Part shown: in pieces, positions 62,646-64,000 of the stretch
How positions within the stretch are numbered: the stretch's first letter is position 1
Layout of the letters: each line of letters starts with the position of its first letter
DNA from: Pseudomonas sp. SORT22
GTDB taxonomy: Bacteria > Pseudomonadota > Gammaproteobacteria > Pseudomonadales > Pseudomonadaceae
Length of the DNA stretch: 64,000 nt
Reading direction: 5' to 3'
Assembly (NCBI RefSeq): GCF_018417635.1
Contig: NZ_CP071007.1
Span: 4,464,501-4,528,500, forward strand
Made by a program: the position numbers and the translations under genes
The notes under the pieces: model-generated
Seen by the model: only the letters and a program-made list of their open reading frames with translations
What the model was told of the DNA's origin: nothing
The model's database searches: none

Positions 62646-64000
62646 ATGAGATTAAAAAGCTACCTGCTGCAAATCAGCCCGCTTCTTTCCAGCCCCGAAG
62701 CCGCCCGCCGCTTGCTGCGGTTGTTCGCCGTGGTTTTGCTGATCGGCATCTTCAGCGGCGTGTACAACTTCCTGTTGTTCACCTTCAACAACGACATCTC
62801 CCAGCGTCGCGGCTACATGAGCAGCGCGATCGCCGAGGCGCACACCTTCTTCACCAACCGCGAGGCCTTGCTCGAGAGCCTGAGCCTGTCGGCGGTGCGC
62901 AAGTCGAAACAGGCAAGGTCCCTGGTCTACCTGCCATCGAGCGAAGAAGTGCACCTGCAACTGGGCAGCACCAGCGACAACCGCTGGAGCATCTGGCTGA
63001 CCCAGCGCATGCGCGATTACATGAAGGACAAGCAGGTCAGCCTGCTGTATGTCGACACCGGGCCGAACGCGCAGGTCAGGCGCCTGTACAACTCCGCCCC
63101 CGGGGTGCCGGGGTTTTCGCCGCGCATGCTTGAGCAGCTACAGGCGCTCAAGGACAACAGCCCCTACCCCGCCGCCGAACTGTGGCTGACCGACCAGACC
63201 GAGCAGCGCTCGTACCTGTACATCTTCATTCGCCTGGATGAGCGCGACGCCGAGTCGGGCTGGCTGGGCCTGGAAATGGACAGCCGCGAGGTGTCGGCGG
63301 CGCTCAACGACCAGAGCGCCGGCGAGTTCATGATGCTCAACTCCGAAGGCATGCTGGTGTTCACCAACAGCCACGATGCGCACCTTGGGCAGATGCTGCT
63401 CAACTCCCAGGGGGAAAACTTCTTCGGTTTTGTCGGCGACGGCTGGATCCCCGACCACCTGGTGATCCGCAAGCACCTGAAGTCCTCGGACTGGCAACTG
63501 GTGTACTCGATCGACCTGCTGGCGGTGCTGGCCGGGTTGTGGAAGCAGTTGGTCGGCTCGCTGCTGTTCTGCCTGTTCACCGTGACCCTGATCCTGCTGC
63601 TGATGCGCCGCATCGAGCATCGCTTCATAGCACCGGCGATCAACCGCATCCAGGCCCTGATCGAAAGCGAGGCGTTCAGCCGCGATGTGATCCAGACCGC
63701 ACCGGTGGCCTTGTGCGTACTGCGCCGCACCGACGGCAAGGTGGTGCTGGAAAACACCCTGGCGCAACAATGGCTGGGCGACGGCCTGGAGCGCGATGTG
63801 CTGTGCGCCGGCTGGATCAACCAGGCCTTCGCCAGCCAGCAAGCCGAGCGCAGCGACTACTTCGCCACCGCCGATGGCCGCCACCTGTACCTGAGCAGTG
63901 CGCCGACCCGCTACAACGGCGAAGACGTGCTGTTCTGCGCCTTCAGCGACATCAGTGCGCGCAAGCAGGTTGAAGCGGCGCTGGAAGAAGCGCGGCAATC
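62646..64000 (+). CDS. Membrane sensor protein with periplasmic and PAS-like domains, 3' partial
   Basis: Start of a large signalling protein, 451 codons seen and open to the window end. It has one membrane helix at about 25-45 (LFAVVLLIGIFSGVYNFLLF), a periplasmic sensing domain (about 50-290), a second helix at about 300-320 (LVGSLLFCLFTVTLILLLM) and a PAS-like region ending ISARKQVEAALEEARQ, the linker common before a histidine kinase domain. Most likely an RcsC/PvrS-like hybrid sensor kinase, but the output domain is outside the window, so a GGDEF/EAL protein is not excluded. Confidence 0.8.
   Translation, partial: MRLKSYLLQISPLLSSPEAARRLLRLFAVVLLIGIFSGVYNFLLFTFNNDISQRRGYMSSAIAEAHTFFTNREALLESLSLSAVRKSKQARSLVYLPSSEEVHLQLGSTSDNRWSIWLTQRMRDYMKDKQVSLLYVDTGPNAQVRRLYNSAPGVPGFSPRMLEQLQALKDNSPYPAAELWLTDQTEQRSYLYIFIRLDERDAESGWLGLEMDSREVSAALNDQSAGEFMMLNSEGMLVFTNSHDAHLGQMLLNSQGENFFGFVGDGWIPDHLVIRKHLKSSDWQLVYSIDLLAVLAGLWKQLVGSLLFCLFTVTLILLLMRRIEHRFIAPAINRIQALIESEAFSRDVIQTAPVALCVLRRTDGKVVLENTLAQQWLGDGLERDVLCAGWINQAFASQQAERSDYFATADGRHLYLSSAPTRYNGEDVLFCAFSDISARKQVEAALEEARQ

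Noticed and set aside
62603..63133. A 176-codon plus-strand frame at the start of the sensor gene
   Set aside because: The frame starting at 62646 encodes clear membrane helices and stays open to the window end; the other frame is its shadow.

Overview
The window is about 64 kb of high-GC chromosomal DNA from a Pseudomonas, probably of the P. putida or P. fluorescens group. Evidence for this is lineage-typical genes (a DUF2790 secreted protein, DUF6279 lipoprotein, YcgL, YcgN, YajD, CvfB-like S1 protein, AceK, LpxO) and many copies of the pseudomonad REP sequence (consensus core GGAGCGGGCTTGACCCGCGAT) at gene 3' ends. Gene density is high, no rRNA, tRNA, insertion sequence, prophage or CRISPR array was seen, and most of the window looks like stable core or regional accessory DNA.

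Positions 1-10.7 kb hold housekeeping and stress genes: a 5'-truncated AlkA-type glycosylase with Ada, an LPMO without a signal peptide, peptide deformylase, a YihY-family membrane protein, CsbD, an S1 protein, AceK and an EamA exporter. Positions 10.9-28.3 kb hold the main accessory element. It is a compact, co-oriented catabolic operon of 17 genes followed by a separately promoted porin. It encodes an ABC importer, two SDRs, a cupin, an alpha/beta hydrolase, an IclR regulator, a ThDP enzyme, an AspDH-like protein, an aldehyde dehydrogenase, a VOC extradiol-type dioxygenase, a class A FAD monooxygenase, two small proteins, a Rieske oxygenase, a RidA protein and a PDR-type reductase. The parts fit uptake, hydroxylation, ring cleavage, hydrolysis, deamination and oxidation of an aromatic or N-heteroaromatic compound; the substrate is unknown. 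The operon and the porin share candidate sigma-54 promoters and operator-like repeats.

Positions 28.4-45.7 kb are mostly metabolic and envelope genes: a second EamA exporter with a valine-rich candidate leader peptide, LpxO bounded by an 80-bp perfect palindrome, CysK, a DUF748 protein, a MoxR/VWA pair, the PxpABC 5-oxoprolinase with an MFS carrier and a divergent LysR regulator, a class II amidotransferase, oligopeptidase B, a lone cyclic-nucleotide-binding protein, YajD and a SpoU methyltransferase. Positions 45.8-57.1 kb contain a gluzincin-like protein that has lost its first zinc ligand, YcgN, a nitroreductase broken by one amber codon, a 2-hydroxyacid dehydrogenase, YcgL, RNase D, EptA, a CHMI-type isomerase, YdcH, a PhyH-type dioxygenase, an amino acid permease and a LysR regulator.

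The last 7 kb hold an uncharacterised three-gene operon (DUF1266 protein, a 407-residue protein, a 775-residue helical-repeat protein). After it comes a small regulatory locus: a degenerate receiver protein, a fimbrial-subunit-like protein and a membrane sensor cut by the window end. All three genes of that locus carry a related 20-bp box upstream, which suggests one local regulon.
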